Origin: Brooklawnia propionicigenes
Lineage (GTDB): Bacteria; Actinomycetota; Actinomycetes; Propionibacteriales; Propionibacteriaceae
Direction of reading: 5' to 3'
Length of the DNA stretch: 64,000 bases
Assembly (NCBI RefSeq): GCF_030297015.1
Contig: NZ_AP028056.1
Coordinates: 2,552,939-2,616,938 of the forward strand
The notes below the pieces were generated by a model. That model did no database searches and was not told the origin of the DNA. It saw nothing but the letters and a program-made list of their open reading frames with translations. The position numbers were made by a program, and so were the translations under genes. Shown one piece after another: positions 1 through 8,964 of this stretch (position 1 is its first letter; every line of letters begins with the position of its first letter).

Positions 1-15
1 TAGCAGGGCGGAATA

Positions 16-1377
16 GTGCGAGCCTCGGCGTCGATCCTGCACCTGGATCTCGATGCCTTCTTTGCATCGGTCGAGCAGCGCGACAAGCCGTCGCTGCGCG
101 GCAAACCGGTGATCGTGGGAGGCATCGGCGGACGCGGGGTGGTCGCTACTGCCAGCTACGAGGCCCGCGAGTTCGGAGTCGGGTCGGCGATGTCGACGGC
201 CGAGGCACGACGGCGCGCTCCGCACGCCGCCTATCTGGGCGGCCGCTTCGACGCCTACCGGCAATCGAGTCGCATCGTGATGGCGCTGCTGCACGAGTTG
301 AGCCCGGTCGTGGAGCCGCTGAGCATCGACGAGGCCTACGTCGATCTCGCCGCGGGCGGTATCGAGACCAGTTCTGTCGTGGAGCTGGACCGGCTGGTCG
401 GTGATCTGCGTGCCGAGCTGACCCGCCGGACCGAGGGACTGAGTGCCTCGGTCGGGGTCGGCTCGAGCAAGTTCATCGCAAAGCTCGCCTCGGAGGCGGC
501 GAAGCCGGATGGATGGCTCGTCGTGGCCCCCGGGCGGGAGCTGGAGATGATCACGCCGATGTCCGTGCGCGCGGTGCCCGGTGTCGGGCCGGCAACGATG
601 GAGCGGCTGGCCCGGCTCGGCGTGGTGACGGTGGCCGATCTGCAGCGAGCCTCGGCCAAGGAACTGGTGCGTGAGCTCGGCCAGGCTGCGGGATCCGGCC
701 TGCGTGAACTGGCGTTCGCCAGGGACGATCGCGCGGTGCAGGCGGTCCGCGAAGCGAAGTCCATCTCCGTGGAGGACACGTTCGCGACCGATCTGACCGA
801 TCCGCACGAGATCGCCGCGGTGATCGACCGGGACGCGGTGCTGGTGGCCGCCCGGATGCGCAAGGCAGGGCTGTTTGCGCGGACGGTGACGATCAAGGTG
901 CGGCTTGGAGACTTCACCACATGGACGCGATCACGGACGCTGGACGGAGCCACCGACTCCGCCGAGCGAATCCGGGCCGTCGCCCGTGGACTGCTGGGCG
1001 GCCTGGCCACAACCAGCGGGGTGCGCCTGCTGGGGGTCGGGGTGGCGAACTTCACCGCGGCCGCCCAGGAGGAGCTGTTCTGGGCCGACGAGGAACTCGG
1101 TCCGATGACCGAAGAGGTCACCTCGGTGCCGGCGATGAGGCGGCGGCACGGGTCGAGCGGCGCATGGATCCCCGGCATGGATGTCGAGCACGAAGAACAC
1201 GGCCGCGGCTGGGTCTGGGGTGCAGGTCACGGGGTCGTCACCGTGCGTTTCGAGACCCGGTTGACCGGTGTCGGTCCGGTCCGCTCGCTCGCGTCCGACG
1301 ACCCGGGACTTCATCCGGTCGGGCCGCTGCCGATGGCCTTCCAGGTCGATGACAGCGAGGATCCGGCCCCCGGCTAG
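16..1377 (+). CDS. dinB: DNA polymerase IV (Y-family translesion polymerase)
   Basis: This is an error-prone Y-family polymerase that extends primers across damaged template. The N-terminus carries the palm motif HLDLDAFFASVEQ, whose acidic residues bind metal, and SIDEAYVDL at about residues 104-112 supplies the second acidic cluster. The thumb helix-hairpin-helix (AVPGVGPATMERLARLGV) lies near residues 190-210, followed by the little-finger domain. The length of 453 residues exceeds E. coli Pol IV (about 350) because of a C-terminal extension, as in many actinobacterial homologues. The GTG at 16 is preceded by an AGGGCGG-like site, and the peptide begins just before the conserved motif, so little if anything is missing. 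The C-terminus lacks an obvious beta-clamp peptide. Its 3' end converges on the leftward sugar transport operon. Confidence 0.95.
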   Translation: MRASASILHLDLDAFFASVEQRDKPSLRGKPVIVGGIGGRGVVATASYEAREFGVGSAMSTAEARRRAPHAAYLGGRFDAYRQSSRIVMALLHELSPVVEPLSIDEAYVDLAAGGIETSSVVELDRLVGDLRAELTRRTEGLSASVGVGSSKFIAKLASEAAKPDGWLVVAPGRELEMITPMSVRAVPGVGPATMERLARLGVVTVADLQRASAKELVRELGQAAGSGLRELAFARDDRAVQAVREAKSISVEDTFATDLTDPHEIAAVIDRDAVLVAARMRKAGLFARTVTIKVRLGDFTTWTRSRTLDGATDSAERIRAVARGLLGGLATTSGVRLLGVGVANFTAAAQEELFWADEELGPMTEEVTSVPAMRRRHGSSGAWIPGMDVEHEEHGRGWVWGAGHGVVTVRFETRLTGVGPVRSLASDDPGLHPVGPLPMAFQVDDSEDPAPG

Positions 1378-1392
1378 CGATCCGAGGGCCGG
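1363..1392 (+). terminator. Possible terminator at the dinB 3' end
   Basis: CCGGCCC at 1363-1369 pairs with GGGCCGG at 1386-1392 around a 16-nt loop that contains the dinB stop codon. There is no T-run on either side. The site lies between two convergent genes, so it may serve both. The call is tentative. Confidence 0.35.
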
Positions 1393-1422
1393 ACACGGGA
1401 CCCACCTATCCGTGCGGCGACG

Positions 1423-2418
1423 TCAGTTCTTGCGCTGCTGCCTCGCGAACAAGATCAACATCAGCAACAGCACGGCGCCGTAGGCAATCTGCTGGCCGGC
1501 ATCCGACAGGCCGACGACCTGCAAGAAGCTGAGCAGAACCACGATGGTACCGACGCCGGAGAAGGTGCCTCCGTACCCGCCGACGCCGCCGAAGATGCTG
1601 GTGCCGCCGATCACGACTGCCGCGATGGACTTGAGCTGGTACGGTCCGCCCAGGTCGTAGTAGCTCGACCCGATGTAGCCGGTCAGCATGAGGCCGGCCA
1701 AGGCGGACATCACGCCCGAGATGACATAGATGGCGATCACGATGACGGCCACCCGCACGCCGGAGGCCTGCGCGGCCCGGCGACTCAGGCCGACCGCGTA
1801 CAGCTGCATTCCGAAGACCGACTTGCGCAGCACCAGGATGATGCCGATGCCCAGGATTACCCACAGCACCACGCCCCCGGTCAGCACCCCGGCGAACCGG
1901 GCCTGCATGAAGGTCACGATCGCGGGACTGGCATTGCCCTTGTTCACGCCTCCGGTGATCAGGTAGCCGGTACCCAGCAGCATCGTCATGGTTGCCAGTG
2001 TCATCACCATGTCGGGCACCTTCAACAGTGCGATGCCGACCCCGTTGACCAGACCGACGGTGAGACCGATGAGCAGCGTCAACCCCATCGCGAGCGGCAT
2101 GTTCGCATTCGAACCGGCCATGACCAGGGCTGTCACCAGGTTGGTGAGTGTCATCACGGCGCCCACCGACAGATCGATGCCGGCGACCAGGATGGCCAGG
2201 TTCTGGCCGATGGCGACCACGCCGAGTAGCCCCATCAGCTGCAGCAGGCTTGCGACCTGGGTCGTGCTGCGGTAGCCGGGCGCGAACGTGAACGTCACCG
2301 CCAAGACGATCAGCAGGATGAGGTGTGGCGCAATCGTCTGGATGCTCACCGAGCGGCGACGTGAAACCGCGGGGGCCGGAGCGCTCGGACCCGTATCGGC
2401 AGTGCTGGTGGCGCTCAT
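1423..2418 (-). CDS. Sugar ABC transporter permease (RbsC/BPD_transp_2 family), second copy
   Basis: This 331-residue polytopic membrane protein belongs to the branched-chain/ribose permease family that imports pentoses and related sugars. It has around nine hydrophobic segments. The IGQNLAILVAGIDLSVGAVM segment and the late GGTSIFGGVGGYGGTFSGV segment are the characteristic motifs of RbsC-type permeases. The ATG start at 2418 overlaps the stop of the preceding permease by four bases (ATGA), indicating translational coupling. It is the last gene of the five-gene leftward operon and probably forms a heterodimer with the 2415-3389 product. A basic, serine-rich N-terminus of about 30 residues precedes the first membrane span. 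The substrate cannot be read from the sequence. Confidence 0.9.
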   Translation of the reverse strand: MSATSTADTGPSAPAPAVSRRRSVSIQTIAPHLILLIVLAVTFTFAPGYRSTTQVASLLQLMGLLGVVAIGQNLAILVAGIDLSVGAVMTLTNLVTALVMAGSNANMPLAMGLTLLIGLTVGLVNGVGIALLKVPDMVMTLATMTMLLGTGYLITGGVNKGNASPAIVTFMQARFAGVLTGGVVLWVILGIGIILVLRKSVFGMQLYAVGLSRRAAQASGVRVAVIVIAIYVISGVMSALAGLMLTGYIGSSYYDLGGPYQLKSIAAVVIGGTSIFGGVGGYGGTFSGVGTIVVLLSFLQVVGLSDAGQQIAYGAVLLLMLILFARQQRKN

Positions 2419-3389
2419 GCTGCCCTCCTCAGTTCTGGACGAGAATTCGCGCGGGCGCGGCCGATCAGATAGGGCACACCCAGCGCGGCGATCAGGATCG
2501 TCCCGATCACCACGTACTGCCAGTACCCGTTCAGGCCGAGGCTGAACAGCAGGTTGCCGATCAGCCGCAGGGTCACGGCACCGGCAACCGCTCCGGCGAT
2601 GGTGCCTCGTCCACCGGACAGCAGCGTGCCGCCGATGACCGCCGCGGCGATAGCGTTCATCGTGAAATCGACGCCGATCTTCGGATCACCGGAGGCTGAG
2701 GTCATCGTCATCAGCATGCCGCCGAAGGAGGTGAAGGCCGCACCGAGCACATAGGTGCTCGCCCGGACGGCGCGGACGTTGATGCCGGAGGTGAAGGCCG
2801 ATGAGTCGTCCTCGCCAACCGCCATGATCGCGGTGCCCAGCCAGGACCGCCGGATCGGGTACCAGACCAGCAGCGGAATGCCGATGAGCAGGATCAGGGA
2901 GAACGGTATCGGGCCGATCAGCAGCAGCGGAATATTGGAGAACCACTTGGGCACCGACCCGCCCGGGGTGGGCAGGACATACAGCGCGACGCCGGCGAGA
3001 ATGGACGACGTCGCCAAGGTAATGACCAGCGGCGGCAGCCCCATATAGGCCACCAGCACGCCGTTCACCGATCCGACCACCAGGCTCACGGCAAGAGCGA
3101 TCAGGGCAGCGAGCAGCACCGGCACGCCGTTACTGGACAGATAGGCGATGATCACGTTGGTGATGGTGAGAATCATGCCCAGCGACAGGTCGATGCCCTT
3201 GCCGAAGATGATGACCGCCATGCCGCAGGCGACCATCGCCAGTGGCAAGGTCTGGGCGATCACGATGGCGATGGATGAGATCGACAACCGGGGGGTATTG
3301 AGCATCCACCCGACCGCGACGATCGCCAGGATCACGAACGCCGCAATCGCCGAGGGCTCCCGGCGAGCGAAGCGCTTCAGCGAGTTCAT
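2415..3389 (-). CDS. Sugar ABC transporter permease (RbsC family), first copy
   Basis: This 324-residue inner-membrane permease is homologous to its downstream neighbour, with the family motif GMAVIIFGKGIDLSLGMIL and a late GGTLLSGGRGTIAGAVAGA segment. I place the start at the ATG at 3389, giving MNSLKRFARREPS, because it overlaps the ATPase stop codon by four bases and is preceded by a GGAGGAGTCC ribosome site. An open frame extends further upstream but runs inside the ATPase gene. Two different permeases alongside one double ATPase and one binding protein is the standard architecture for a class II sugar importer with a heterodimeric channel. Confidence 0.9.
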   Translation of the reverse strand: MNSLKRFARREPSAIAAFVILAIVAVGWMLNTPRLSISSIAIVIAQTLPLAMVACGMAVIIFGKGIDLSLGMILTITNVIIAYLSSNGVPVLLAALIALAVSLVVGSVNGVLVAYMGLPPLVITLATSSILAGVALYVLPTPGGSVPKWFSNIPLLLIGPIPFSLILLIGIPLLVWYPIRRSWLGTAIMAVGEDDSSAFTSGINVRAVRASTYVLGAAFTSFGGMLMTMTSASGDPKIGVDFTMNAIAAAVIGGTLLSGGRGTIAGAVAGAVTLRLIGNLLFSLGLNGYWQYVVIGTILIAALGVPYLIGRARANSRPELRRAA

Positions 3390-4927
3390 GCGGACTCCTC
3401 CTGGATGCTCTCTTCGACGCCCTGGAAGGCAGCACCCGTGATGGTCTCTTCGGTGATCTGAGAACCAGTCAACGTGCGGACGATCCGTCCCTCGGCCATC
3501 ACGTGCACGACGTCCGCCAGCCCGACGATCTCGGTGAGGTCGGTCGACAGCATGAGCACGCCGATGCCGTCGTTGGTCAGCTTGCGCAGCAGACCGTAGA
3601 TCTCCTGTTTGGTTCCCACATCGATACCTCGAGTGGGGTCGGCGCACAGAATCACCCGCGGATCAGCTACCAGCCATTTGCCGATGACGATCTTCTGCTG
3701 GTTTCCTCCCGACAGTTGTCCAGCGATCTTGCCCGGATCTGCGGGTCGGATGGCCATTGCGGAGATCGCCTTCGTGGCGACCTCCTTCTCCGCCGTCCGG
3801 CTGATCCAGCCTGCCTTCGCGCGGCGGAAGACCGTCGGCAATGAGATGTTCTGGCCGATCGTCATCGGCAGCACAAGGCCTTGCGACTTGCGGTCTTCGG
3901 GGATGAGAACGATACCGTGCCGGATTCCGGCCGCGACAGACCGAAAGGCCGAGAACTCGTGACCGTCCAGGGTCAGGCTGCCGCGCGCCGGACGCAGCCC
4001 GGCAAGACCCTCCAGGAGATCGTTCTGTCCGTGCCCGGCCAAGCCGGCCAGCGCGACGAGCTTGCCCTTGGGGATGGTCAGCGAGATGTCGTGCACCATG
4101 GTGCCCGGCACCGACAAGCCCGAGACCGTCAAGATCGTTTCGGCGGCTTGGTCCGATGCCTTCGGGGGATAGACGGCTGCCAGTTCCCGGCCGACCATCA
4201 GCTTGACGATCTCCGCTTCGGTGGTGTCGGCCGTCGGCCGCGTGCCGACATGTTTGCCGTCCTTGAGCACCATGATCGCGTCGGAGACCTCGAACATCTC
4301 GCTCATCCGGTGGGTCACCAGGACGAGCGAGGTGCCCGCATCGCGCAACTGGCGGATCAGCTTGAGTAACGTCTCGACGTCGCCTTCTCGCAGGCCCGAT
4401 GTCGGCTCGTCGAGGATCAGGATCCTGGGCGAGGTGGACATGGCCTTGGCGATCTCCACCATCTGCTTTTCGGCCAGGGTCAGATCGCGCACCATGGTCT
4501 GCGGGGAGATACCCAGCCCGAGCCGGGTGAGCAGTTCCTGAGCGAGCCCGTCTCGCCGCTGTCTATCGGTGAGACCGAAGCGGCCTCTGGGCTCGCGGCC
4601 CAAGAAGATGTTGTCGGCGACGGACTGATGGTCAAGCACCGAGAGTTCCTGGGCGACCGCGGCGACGCCCAGTTCCCGCGCCCGGGCAGGAGTGAGCGAC
4701 TGCTCGGCGCCGTCGATGACGATGCTGCCCTCATCAGGTTGGTAGACGCCGGTCAGTGTCTTGATCAAGGTCGACTTGCCGGCGCCGTTCTCGCCCGCGA
4801 TTGCAAGCACCGATTGGGGACGAAGAGTCAGGTCGACGCCACGGAGTGCGTGCACTCCGCCGAATGACTTGGCGATGCCGGTGGCGGTCAGAATCGCGCC
4901 ACCGGCATCGTGTGTAGCTCGTGCCAT
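3386..4927 (-). CDS. Sugar ABC transporter double ATP-binding protein (RbsA/MglA family)
   Basis: This 513-residue protein has two ABC ATPase domains and energises the sugar importer from the cytoplasmic face. Domain 1 has Walker A GENGAGKST at about residues 45-53 and the Walker B segment ILILDEPTSGL. Domain 2 has the degenerate P-loop GLAGHGQNDLL, normal for this family, and a clear signature LSGGNQQKIVIGKWL. The ATG at 4927 lies three bases beyond the stop of the binding-protein gene, so the two are closely packed. The family covers ribose, galactose, xylose and related transporters, and the sequence alone does not separate them. Confidence 0.93.
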   Translation of the reverse strand: MARATHDAGGAILTATGIAKSFGGVHALRGVDLTLRPQSVLAIAGENGAGKSTLIKTLTGVYQPDEGSIVIDGAEQSLTPARARELGVAAVAQELSVLDHQSVADNIFLGREPRGRFGLTDRQRRDGLAQELLTRLGLGISPQTMVRDLTLAEKQMVEIAKAMSTSPRILILDEPTSGLREGDVETLLKLIRQLRDAGTSLVLVTHRMSEMFEVSDAIMVLKDGKHVGTRPTADTTEAEIVKLMVGRELAAVYPPKASDQAAETILTVSGLSVPGTMVHDISLTIPKGKLVALAGLAGHGQNDLLEGLAGLRPARGSLTLDGHEFSAFRSVAAGIRHGIVLIPEDRKSQGLVLPMTIGQNISLPTVFRRAKAGWISRTAEKEVATKAISAMAIRPADPGKIAGQLSGGNQQKIVIGKWLVADPRVILCADPTRGIDVGTKQEIYGLLRKLTNDGIGVLMLSTDLTEIVGLADVVHVMAEGRIVRTLTGSQITEETITGAAFQGVEESIQEESA

Positions 4928-4930
4928 GAC

Positions 4931-6010
4931 TCAGCCGAAGAGGTCGTGCAGAATGTCGTCGGGCAGGCTGGTGGGCAGGAACATCGCATCCGACATGTCG
5001 GGGCGCACGTTCTCGTCAAGATTGTCCTTGTCGATCACGTCGAGCTTGACGTCGACCGTCTGCCCGGGATCTTCGCCGCGAAGAGCATTGATGCCGTACT
5101 GCAGGGCCGTCACCGAGAGCGCGGGCGATTGCGAGGGAGCGATCGATTCCCAGCCGGTGGCATCCCGCAGTTCCTTCCACTTCTTCAAGAAGCCGTTGTA
5201 CCCCTCGCCCGGGATCGGCAGTACGTCGAGCCCGCGCTGCTCCAACACCTCGATCGCGCCCAGCGACATGGCGCCGCCCTGGGAGTAGATGCCCTTCACA
5301 TTGGGGTTAGCGGACAGCAGGTTGGCGGCAGCCGCCTGGGCCTTCGCCTGATCCCAGTCGCCAGCGGCGTTCGCTACGATCTTGATGCCCTTGGCCTCCA
5401 GTGCCGTACGGGCCGCGCCTGCACGGCCCGAGTCATTCGGCGTGCCGGAGACGCCGTCGAGCATGAAGACCTCGTCACCGCTGGACAGCACACCGGCAAG
5501 CCATTCTCCGCCGATCTGGCCGAACTCGGCGGCGCTGGTGTTGATGATGATGTTGTATTCGCTCTCCACGGCGTTGTCGAAGGACACGACCTGAATGCCC
5601 GCCTCCTGGGCCCGCTGAACCACACCACTCAGGGCGGTCGCGCTCGCCGCATCAATGAGGATCAGGTTCGCGCCGGCAGTGATCATGTCGTTGATCTGCG
5701 AGATCTGCTGATCGACCGACTGGTTCGCATCGGTGATGATGGTGCGGGAGATGTCGTCGGCGAACTTGTTCTCTGCCGCGTACTTGAACTCGGCGACCAT
5801 CTGCGAACGCCAGGAGTTGCCGGCCCAGCCGTTGGCGAGGCCGACGACGAGTTTGCCATCGACCGGCGCCACCATGTGGTTGGCGCCCGAGGCAGATGCT
5901 GAGCCGCCTGAACCTCCGCTGCCCGCGGTGGAACATCCGGCGGCCACACCCGCGATTCCCATCGCCAGTCCTGCTTGAAGCAGACTGCGGCGGCTGAATT
6001 GATGAATCAT
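4931..6010 (-). CDS. Sugar-binding lipoprotein of the ABC importer (periplasmic-binding-protein type 1)
   Basis: This is the extracytoplasmic receptor of the importer, 359 residues from the ATG at 6010. The N-terminus combines a twin-arginine-like SRRSLLQAG with a hydrophobic stretch and the lipobox VAAGC, followed by a Gly/Ser-rich linker, so it is probably a Tat-exported lipoprotein. The mature part has the Peripla_BP_4 layout: an N-lobe start KLVVGLANGWAGNSWR, DQQISQINDMITAGANLILI in the middle, and a GIYSQGGAMSLGA segment typical of sugar-binding members. The ribosome site GGAGG lies within the stop codon region of the upstream lactonase gene eight bases away, so the two are coupled. The ligand is unknown; pairing with a sugar lactonase suggests an aldose or sugar acid. 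Confidence 0.88.
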   Translation of the reverse strand: MIHQFSRRSLLQAGLAMGIAGVAAGCSTAGSGGSGGSASASGANHMVAPVDGKLVVGLANGWAGNSWRSQMVAEFKYAAENKFADDISRTIITDANQSVDQQISQINDMITAGANLILIDAASATALSGVVQRAQEAGIQVVSFDNAVESEYNIIINTSAAEFGQIGGEWLAGVLSSGDEVFMLDGVSGTPNDSGRAGAARTALEAKGIKIVANAAGDWDQAKAQAAAANLLSANPNVKGIYSQGGAMSLGAIEVLEQRGLDVLPIPGEGYNGFLKKWKELRDATGWESIAPSQSPALSVTALQYGINALRGEDPGQTVDVKLDVIDKDNLDENVRPDMSDAMFLPTSLPDDILHDLFG

Positions 6011-6018
6011 CTTTCCTC

Positions 6019-6888
6019 CTATTTGGACCGGGCCAGGGTCATCGTCGGCCCGGCCGTTCTTGTCTGAATCAGCAGTACGGCACCATCGAATTCGCTGGCG
6101 CACGACGGATCTGTGGATTGGGCGGATGTTATGGCAAGCACCGAACGATCGGGGCCGACGAATGCGCAACTCGTCGGGTTATGCACGGGAAGCTCCCACA
6201 CCAGATCGGTGCGACCGTCAGGTGTGTAACGCACGATCCGGGAGCCATTCCACTTGCACGACCAGAAGCAGCCGTCGTCGTCGATGCATCCGCCATCAGG
6301 CACATAGCCGGCGGGATCGCGGGCGAATTCGCGCTTGTTGCTGATATCGCCGCTGGCCTCGTCGTAATCGAACGCCCAGATCACTCGCGGAATCGAATCG
6401 GTGTAATAGAACGTGCGGTGATCGGGAGACCAATCCAAACCGTTGGAGGTCGTCACATGTGCCAGTTCCTCGGTGACCCCGGAACCGTCCAGCCGGTAGA
6501 GCGCGGACAGGGGATCGACCTCGGCGTAGGTCATCGATCCGAACCACACCCGGCCCTGGGGATCGGTCTTGCCGTCATTGATCCGGTGGGTTTCCAGCGG
6601 GTGCGGGGCGTGCCACAGCTGCTCCCACTCGGTGAGCGCCACGTTGCTGCGCCACAGGCCATCGGGAAAGCCCGCGAGCCAGCCACCTGCGATGTCCGGC
6701 ACTGCGAAGCCGGGCATCTGCGGCAGGTCGGTCGTGCGCGTGACGGCCGCGTCCAGGTCGGACGAAAACAGTTTGCGTCCCAGAATGTCGACCCAATGCA
6801 ACTGGGCGCCATCCCACACCGGTCCCTCGCCAAGTTGGGCGCGGGAAGGGAACGCAAGGGTGTCGAAAACGGGTGTTGATGCAAGCAT
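6019..6888 (-). CDS. SMP-30/gluconolactonase/LRE-family sugar lactonase
   Basis: This 289-residue six-bladed propeller enzyme probably hydrolyses an aldonolactone. Family metal-site residues are visible: the Glu of AQLGEGPVWD near residue 20, the Asn of HRINDGKTDPQGRVWFG near 103, the Asn of TSNGLDWSPDHRTFYYTDS near 150, and the Asp of GYVPDGGCIDDDGCFW near 200. It is the first gene of the operon, and the promoter at 6930-6958 lies directly upstream. Lactonase plus importer suggests that the imported sugar is oxidised to a lactone, but no sugar dehydrogenase is present in the window. The start at 6888 is supported by an AGGAT site four bases upstream of the ATG. Confidence 0.85.
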   Translation of the reverse strand: MLASTPVFDTLAFPSRAQLGEGPVWDGAQLHWVDILGRKLFSSDLDAAVTRTTDLPQMPGFAVPDIAGGWLAGFPDGLWRSNVALTEWEQLWHAPHPLETHRINDGKTDPQGRVWFGSMTYAEVDPLSALYRLDGSGVTEELAHVTTSNGLDWSPDHRTFYYTDSIPRVIWAFDYDEASGDISNKREFARDPAGYVPDGGCIDDDGCFWSCKWNGSRIVRYTPDGRTDLVWELPVHNPTSCAFVGPDRSVLAITSAQSTDPSCASEFDGAVLLIQTRTAGPTMTLARSK

Positions 6889-6929
6889 GTGATCCTATCT
6901 CGGACATCTCTGTATGAGAGGCTCGCATC

Positions 6930-6958
6930 AGGATAATCCTCCAGGATCGACTGGTCAA
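6930..6958 (-). promoter_or_regulatory. Housekeeping-sigma promoter of the lactonase/sugar transport operon
   Basis: On the minus strand, TTGACC (6953-6958) is separated by exactly 17 bases from TATCCT (6930-6935). This predicts a transcription start near 6923 and a short leader of about 35 bases before the ATG at 6888. Both hexamers match the sigma-70-type consensus closely for a high-GC organism. Confidence 0.65.
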
Positions 6959-7106
6959 CCGCGCCGTGGCAGCGGGTTTCATGAGATGCTCCGCGATAGA
7001 TTCCGGACAGGAGTATTTTTCGCGCCTCATGCACGAAGATCCCGTGCACCAACTCAAATGACCAGCCGGCGACCGAATTATCCGCAGTCAGGTCCATCGG
7101 CCGAAG

Positions 7107-7171
7107 CCACATAAATATCGGGTGTGGTTATGGCTCTCAACGAACCATAACCACACCCGATATTCGTGTGG
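7107..7171 (-). terminator. Long near-perfect hairpin, probable ptsI terminator
   Basis: The arms at 7114-7133 and 7145-7164 are perfect 20-bp reverse complements around an 11-nt loop. After one mismatch, 7107-7112 pairs with 7166-7171, extending the stem to about 26 bp. It lies 14 bases beyond the ptsI stop codon. There is no T-run, as is common for actinobacterial terminators. The arm sequence (GGGTGTGGTTATGG core) is unusually AT-balanced and perfect, so it could also be a remnant of an insertion or a palindromic repeat family. Confidence 0.6.
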
Positions 7172-7184
7172 AATGCCTGTCAGA

Positions 7185-8882
7185 TCACAACAGATCTCGC
7201 AGGGCCGGTGCCACCAGGGTCTCGACAGCAACCTTGGCGTCGCCGGCTGTCGGCGCGTCGACAGCGAAGGCGGCCATCTGCTGGCAGGTGGAGTAGTCGT
7301 GCAGACGCAGCGCGGCGCGCACGGTGGCGACCTTGCTCGGAGCCATCGACAGCGACGACACCCCCAAGCCGACCAGCACCAAGGCGAGCAGCGGATCGCC
7401 GCCGGCCTCGCCGCACACACCCACTGGTTTGCCGGTTGCTCGTCCGCCCAGGCAGGTGCTTTTCACCATGGCCAGCAGCGCCGGCTGCCAAGGGCTCAGC
7501 AGGGGCGCCAGCGCGCCCTGCATGCGGTCGGCGGCAAGCGTGTACTGGGACAGGTCATTCGTGCCGATCGACACGAAATCGATCACGGAGAGCAGCTTGT
7601 CAGCCATGATCGCCGCGCTCGGAATCTCGACCATGATGCCGACCTTCGGCAGACCGAGCGGGCGCACCTTCTCAGCGAACCATTTCGCCTCGTCCAGGGT
7701 CGCAACCATCGGTGCCATGACCCGCAGGTCAGCGGTCCTTCCGGTCGCCTCATAGGCGGCAGCCAGAGCCTGCAGCTGAGTGTCGAGCAGGTCTTCGCGG
7801 ACCATGCTCAGCCGCAGACCGCGGCGTCCCAGAGCCGGGTTGTCTTCGGGACCGAGATCGGCGAACGCCAGCGGCTTGTCGGCCCCGGCATCGAGGGTCC
7901 GCACGACGACTCGGCGGTCACCGAACGCCTTCAGCACCTCGGTGTAGGTTGCAGTCTGCTCGGCGAGCGTCGGAGCCTGATCGCGTTCCAGGAAGAGGAA
8001 CTCGGTGCGGAAGAGTCCGGAACCCTCGAGATCGTAACCGGCGGCCTTGCGGGCATCGTCGGCGGTGCCGATGTTGGCCAACAGCGCCACCTTGTGGCCA
8101 TCGCGGGTTGCACCCTCGCCGCTGGAGCCGGCCAAGGCTGCCGCCCGGCGGCGGGACCGCTCGGCAAGTAGCTCGACCTCGGCGTCGGTCGGGGAGACGA
8201 TAACCTCGCCGACTCCGCCATCCAGGGCGACCCGGTAGCCGGCGACGATGACCTCGGCACCCTTGGCCTGGACAACGGCCGGGATGTCGAGCTGGGCGGC
8301 GAGAATCGCGGTATGACTCGTCGGGCCACCGGCTTCGGTGATGATCCCCAGCACGGTGTCCTTCGACAGCGTCGCGGTCTCGGCCGGAGCCAGATCGTGC
8401 GCGACCAGGATCGACGGCGTCTGCAGATCCGGGACGCCGGGGGCCGGGAGCCCGCGCAGCTGACAGATCGTCCGGTCGCGGATGTCGTAGAGATCGGTGA
8501 CGCGCTCGGCCATGTATCCGCCGATCTGGGTCAGCATCACCGCGTACTCTTCGACCGCATTGTGCACGGCCTTGGTGATACCGGTGCCCTTCTTGAGTTC
8601 CTTGTCGACCGACTTGGCCAGCCCACGGTCGCGCGCCAGCTGAGCTGTCGCCTCGAGGATCGGCTTGGACGTCTTGGGCGCGTGCTCGGCCTTGGCCAGC
8701 AGTGCCTCCGACACAGCCTTCATGGCATCTCGCACCCGCTGACCGTCCGCGGCGGCATCGGTGCTGGGTGGCTCGGTGGCGTCCACACCCGGGGCCGGCA
8801 CAACCAGTACGGCGGGTCCGGCCGCCGTACCGGCAGAAACCCCAATACCGTGCAGGATCTGATGGGTTGGAATAGTACTCAT
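7185..8882 (-). CDS. ptsI: Phosphoenolpyruvate-protein phosphotransferase (PTS enzyme I)
   Basis: Enzyme I transfers phosphate from PEP to HPr and so feeds all PTS sugar permeases in the cytoplasm. The phosphorylated histidine is in GGPTSHTAIL, about residue 190 of 565. The PEP-binding barrel contains LFRTEFLFLER, SIGTNDLSQYTLAADR and the catalytic cysteine segment VGVCGEAGGDPLL. I chose the ATG at 8882 (MSTIPTHQILHGIGVSAG) because the family begins at this point and an AAAGGATGAA site precedes it; an ATG further upstream would add about 40 unrelated residues. It follows the EII gene by 82 bases in the same direction. No HPr gene is present in the window. Confidence 0.95.
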   Translation of the reverse strand: MSTIPTHQILHGIGVSAGTAAGPAVLVVPAPGVDATEPPSTDAAADGQRVRDAMKAVSEALLAKAEHAPKTSKPILEATAQLARDRGLAKSVDKELKKGTGITKAVHNAVEEYAVMLTQIGGYMAERVTDLYDIRDRTICQLRGLPAPGVPDLQTPSILVAHDLAPAETATLSKDTVLGIITEAGGPTSHTAILAAQLDIPAVVQAKGAEVIVAGYRVALDGGVGEVIVSPTDAEVELLAERSRRRAAALAGSSGEGATRDGHKVALLANIGTADDARKAAGYDLEGSGLFRTEFLFLERDQAPTLAEQTATYTEVLKAFGDRRVVVRTLDAGADKPLAFADLGPEDNPALGRRGLRLSMVREDLLDTQLQALAAAYEATGRTADLRVMAPMVATLDEAKWFAEKVRPLGLPKVGIMVEIPSAAIMADKLLSVIDFVSIGTNDLSQYTLAADRMQGALAPLLSPWQPALLAMVKSTCLGGRATGKPVGVCGEAGGDPLLALVLVGLGVSSLSMAPSKVATVRAALRLHDYSTCQQMAAFAVDAPTAGDAKVAVETLVAPALRDLL

Positions 8883-8964
8883 ATCTTCATCCTTTGACTG
8901 GGGGATCTTGTCATCGGTGATTACGATCCCGGGCTGCCGTAGCTGAGTGGTAGCACCATTCTTA

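Noticed and set aside
7078-7087. TTATCCGCA as a second DnaA box
   Set aside because: It differs from the consensus and is isolated, with no cluster of boxes or AT-rich unwinding region.
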